34,388 nucleotides of DNA from Chitinophaga pinensis (GTDB lineage: Bacteria > Bacteroidota > Bacteroidia > UKL13-3), in assembly GCA_945898275.1 (NCBI GenBank), contig CAMDHZ010000030.1, positions 1 to 34,388 on the forward strand, written 5' to 3'. The position numbers were made by a program, and so were the translations under genes. Shown in pieces: positions 32,801 to 34,388 of the stretch. The notes below the pieces were generated by a model. It was not told where the DNA came from. It searched no databases and worked only from the letters and a program-made list of their open reading frames with translations. The stretch's first letter is position 1; every line of letters begins with the position of its first letter.

Positions 32801-32870
32801 GGTCGCCGAGCAAAGCCCCCGGTCGCCGAGCAAAGCCCCCGGTCGCCGAGCGAAGCCGAGGCGCTGAGCG
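32801..32870. repeat. Tandem 20-base repeat GGTCGCCGAGCAAAGCCCCC
   Basis: Two exact units at 32801-32820 and 32821-32840, then a diverged third (GGTCGCCGAGCGAAGCCGAG) running into GGCGCTGAGCGC. They have no spacers between them, so this is a tandem repeat and not a CRISPR. It is G+C-rich compared with its surroundings. Confidence 0.85.
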
Positions 32871-32930
32871 CTAATTGCCATCCAGCACAAAGCTAGAAGC
32901 TTTGTTATAATTAAATATTAAAACGCTTTG

Positions 32931-32948
32931 GGTTTCGGTTTGAACCAA
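32931..32948. repeat. Intergenic copy of the 18-base iterated motif
   Basis: The plus strand reads GGTTTCGGTTTGAACCAA, the exact reverse complement of TTGGTTCAAACCGAAACC. Identical copies are at 34173-34190 (intergenic), 1926-1943 and 6267-6284 (both coding). Confidence 0.85.
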
Positions 32949-32992
32949 AGCCAAACCCTAAAAATTTAACTGCACATTCTCTTTTGCAAAAA

Positions 32993-33010
32993 ATACCCAC
33001 TTATGGGTAT
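32993..33010 (-). terminator. Possible weak terminator hairpin
   Basis: ATACCCA-CTTA-TGGGTAT has a 7-base stem. Read on the minus strand it is followed by TTTTTTGC. No minus-strand gene ends here, so it may only be a relic or stop antisense transcripts. Confidence 0.3.
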
Positions 33011-33122
33011 AGGATGGATAAAGGGGATTGGGTATGTTTGTTTTAATACAATGGGTGTTGAATAGATACATGGTATGTTAGGACTACCGTTCATAACTTC
33101 ACAGTTTGACGGACTGAAATTC

Positions 33123-33130
33123 TAACTTTG
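33123..33130 (+). promoter_or_regulatory. Possible -7 element TAACTTTG for the DUF6140-like gene
   Basis: TAACTTTG fits TAnnTTTG. A TTTG at 33105-33108 gives a spacer of 14 bases, shorter than normal. Transcription would start near 33136, about 54 bases before ATG 33190. Confidence 0.35.
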
Positions 33131-33189
33131 TAATAAACGGGGAAGCTGAAAACCGATCAGAGTAAGCAAAAAATTTATATAATATAATT

Positions 33190-33408
33190 ATGGCGCTTTT
33201 TTTAATTACTGTAAAACAAAATCATTATTCAAATGGAATCAAATTAGAAAAAGGAATGAGTGTTGAAGTTTCATCTTCATATTCTAATCCTTTGACAACA
33301 AACGGAGGACATGAAGTTCAAGATGCTTTTATGAGAAAATATGGACTTGATTTGAAAAAAAATGGTGGCAATTCAAGTGTTTGGTTGGACGTTAAAAAAA
33401 TAAGCTAA
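33190..33408 (+). CDS. DUF6140-like small protein
   Basis: A 72-aa protein with no signal peptide. ITVKQNHYSNGIKLEKGMSV followed by EVSSSYSNPLTTNGGHEVQD, AFMRKYGLDLKKNGG and the ending VWLDVKKIS resemble a small family found widely in Bacteroidota (DUF6140, from memory). Its function is unknown. The K-G-M-S-V-E-V and N-P-L-T-T-N-G-G segments are the recognisable parts. It sits 11 bases before the UDG-like gene and is likely co-transcribed with it. Confidence 0.65.
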   Translation: MALFLITVKQNHYSNGIKLEKGMSVEVSSSYSNPLTTNGGHEVQDAFMRKYGLDLKKNGGNSSVWLDVKKIS

Positions 33409-33419
33409 AACACTTATCT

Positions 33420-34112
33420 ATGAATAGTTTCCTTACAAATCTTTACTCCTCTAAATGGGACAGATTACAAACTGAAATTACCAGAATAAATTCAGATAAT
33501 GAATTAGAAACGAAACCAACAAGTCCTCTTTTACTGCTCGTTGACAACGAAGCAGAATTTTCATCGGCTGACATCAGAATTTTAATCTTTGGACAGGAGA
33601 CAAATGGCTGGTATGAAATGGATGACACCATTGAGGGCATATCTAACAACTATGACAAATTTTTTAATGGAGGTGATTGTTACAGTTATGGAGGACAATT
33701 TTGGAATGGATTTAACAGATTTATAAAGGCCCTTCAAGAAAAATATCCAAACAAAACAATAAAACCAATTTGGAACAACATTGTAAAAATTGGTTGTAAC
33801 GACAGAAAAGGTTTCCCACCAGACTATATATATGAAATGGAAAGACAACATTTTTCGGTTATAAAAGAAGAATTAAATATACTTAAACCTAATATTGTTT
33901 TATTCTTTACAGGACCAAATTATGATGGCATTATTGCTGACAATTTTGGTAAATTATCTTATAAAGCATTAACGCCATTTTCAGAAAGACAAATTTCAAA
34001 AGTACAATTAGATGGTGTTGCCTTTGCTTTTAGAACATATCATCCAAACTATTTGTGGAGAAACGACATAGACAGTTATTTTGAAAAAATCATAAGCGAA
34101 ATTAATCTTTAA
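33420..34112 (+). CDS. Uracil-DNA-glycosylase-like fold protein, function unknown
   Basis: A 230-aa protein with no signal peptide. RILIFGQETNGWY resembles the first active-site loop of UDG-superfamily proteins (G-Q-x-P/T), ILKPNIVLFFTGPNYDGII resembles the central strand with its following loop, and FAFRTYHPNYLWRND resembles the H-P-S/N-x-L DNA-binding loop. YSYGGQFWNGFNRFIKALQE lies between them. The overall order suggests the UDG fold, but the usual catalytic Asp or Asn is not certain. Family members of this kind often lie in accessory islands. Codon use is A/T-rich, and the gene has none of the iterated TTGAACC motif seen in most of the older genes. Confidence 0.5.
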   Translation: MNSFLTNLYSSKWDRLQTEITRINSDNELETKPTSPLLLLVDNEAEFSSADIRILIFGQETNGWYEMDDTIEGISNNYDKFFNGGDCYSYGGQFWNGFNRFIKALQEKYPNKTIKPIWNNIVKIGCNDRKGFPPDYIYEMERQHFSVIKEELNILKPNIVLFFTGPNYDGIIADNFGKLSYKALTPFSERQISKVQLDGVAFAFRTYHPNYLWRNDIDSYFEKIISEINL

Positions 34113-34172
34113 TAAGCTGAAGACAAAAAACATAACAATTACTCATACAATCATTTTTAATTACCCTCAAAA

Positions 34173-34190
34173 GGTTTCGGTTTGAACCAA
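34173..34190. repeat. Intergenic copy of the 18-base iterated motif
   Basis: Exact copy in the same orientation as 32931-32948. It lies in the 127-base spacer between the UDG-like gene and the UVR-motif gene, 50 bases before ATG 34240. Confidence 0.85.
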
Positions 34191-34239
34191 TCGCATTATA
34201 AAGTGAAGTAAATAAATAGACCCCTAAAATTTAAAGCAT

Positions 34240-34388
34240 ATGAATAAAGAAACATTAAACGAGCAGCTTAAACTCATTCAAGAAAAGAAGCAAAAAGCCG
34301 TTACCGCACAATCATATGAACTCGCCTCCAGCCTGCGAGATAAGGAAATGGAACTTTTAAAGGAACTGGTAGTATTGGAGAAAGAAAT
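34240..34388 (+). CDS. UVR-motif protein (partial, 3' end outside window)
   Basis: ATG 34240 opens a frame of at least 49 codons that runs off the window. The sequence LNEQLKLIQEKKQKAVTAQS followed by YELASSLRDKEMELLKEL fits the UVR motif, an A-x-x-L-R-D-x-E helix pair found in UvrB, UvrC, ClpC and McsA-type proteins. Because the motif is at the very N-terminus, it is not UvrB or UvrC themselves. A Clp-type chaperone, an McsA-like protein or a small free-standing UVR protein are possible. Nothing more can be said from the visible part. Confidence 0.55.
   Translation, partial: MNKETLNEQLKLIQEKKQKAVTAQSYELASSLRDKEMELLKELVVLEKE

Noticed and set aside
32801-32870. Possible CRISPR array
   Set aside because: The 20-base units are directly joined with no unique spacers, and there are no cas genes nearby.

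Overview
The window (about 34.4 kb, AT-rich) looks like a chromosomal segment of a Bacteroidota bacterium. The evidence is a C-terminal sorting tail of the type IX secretion system (T9SS) on a large PhoX-like protein, a secreted protein of the kind found with gliding and T9SS adhesins, lipoprotein signal peptides with short lipoboxes, a general lack of Shine-Dalgarno sites, and promoter candidates fitting the Bacteroidetes pattern TTTG-N19/21-TAnnTTTG. I cannot name the genus.

Layout. 1-2000 (-): the first 666 codons of a Cys-rich secreted surface protein whose 3' end is outside the window. 2114-8090: aspartate kinase, a lipocalin-like lipoprotein, then a tight run folK, deoxynucleoside kinase, WbqC-like protein and beta-propeller-like lipoprotein, followed by a helical-repeat protein (-) and an LpxH-like phosphoesterase. 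8130-11844: RluF-type pseudouridine synthase, glycosyltransferase, a ParS/RES toxin-antitoxin pair and ispE. 11841-14226 (-): pyrE, plsC, gatC and a MacB/LolD-type ABC ATPase, overlapping or nearly touching. 14235-15308: NUDIX hydrolase (+) and coaD (-). 15429-22154 (-): a 1475-aa PhoX-type T9SS protein with three tandem 193-aa repeats, a strong terminator, a di-heme peroxidase-type protein and a small lipoprotein cytochrome c. 22430-30979 (+): an operon with a 1090-aa TPR/MORN-repeat protein, two DUF3857/transglutaminase-fold proteins (the second lacking the catalytic triad), and mnmE. 30979-34388: a repeat-rich, looser region with a Fic protein bracketed by the same repeat families, a DUF6140-like small protein, a uracil-DNA-glycosylase-like protein and the start of a UVR-motif protein.

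The most striking signal cuts across genes. The heptamer TTGAACC/GGTTCAA occurs 44 times by my hand count, against about 4 expected from base composition. It occurs on both strands, in several reading frames and in two intergenic spacers. Ten copies extend to GGTTCAAACC, and four are identical over 18 bases (TTGGTTCAAACCGAAACC). I take this to be a genome-wide iterated DNA motif of unknown role.

Other notable points are a back-to-back pyrE/NUDIX pair with only 8 bases between starts, a terminator whose T-run runs into the next start codon, a heptanucleotide tandem array after mnmE, and a 30-base perfect palindrome with an extra half-site beside the Fic gene. All assignments come from reading the sequence; no database search was run.
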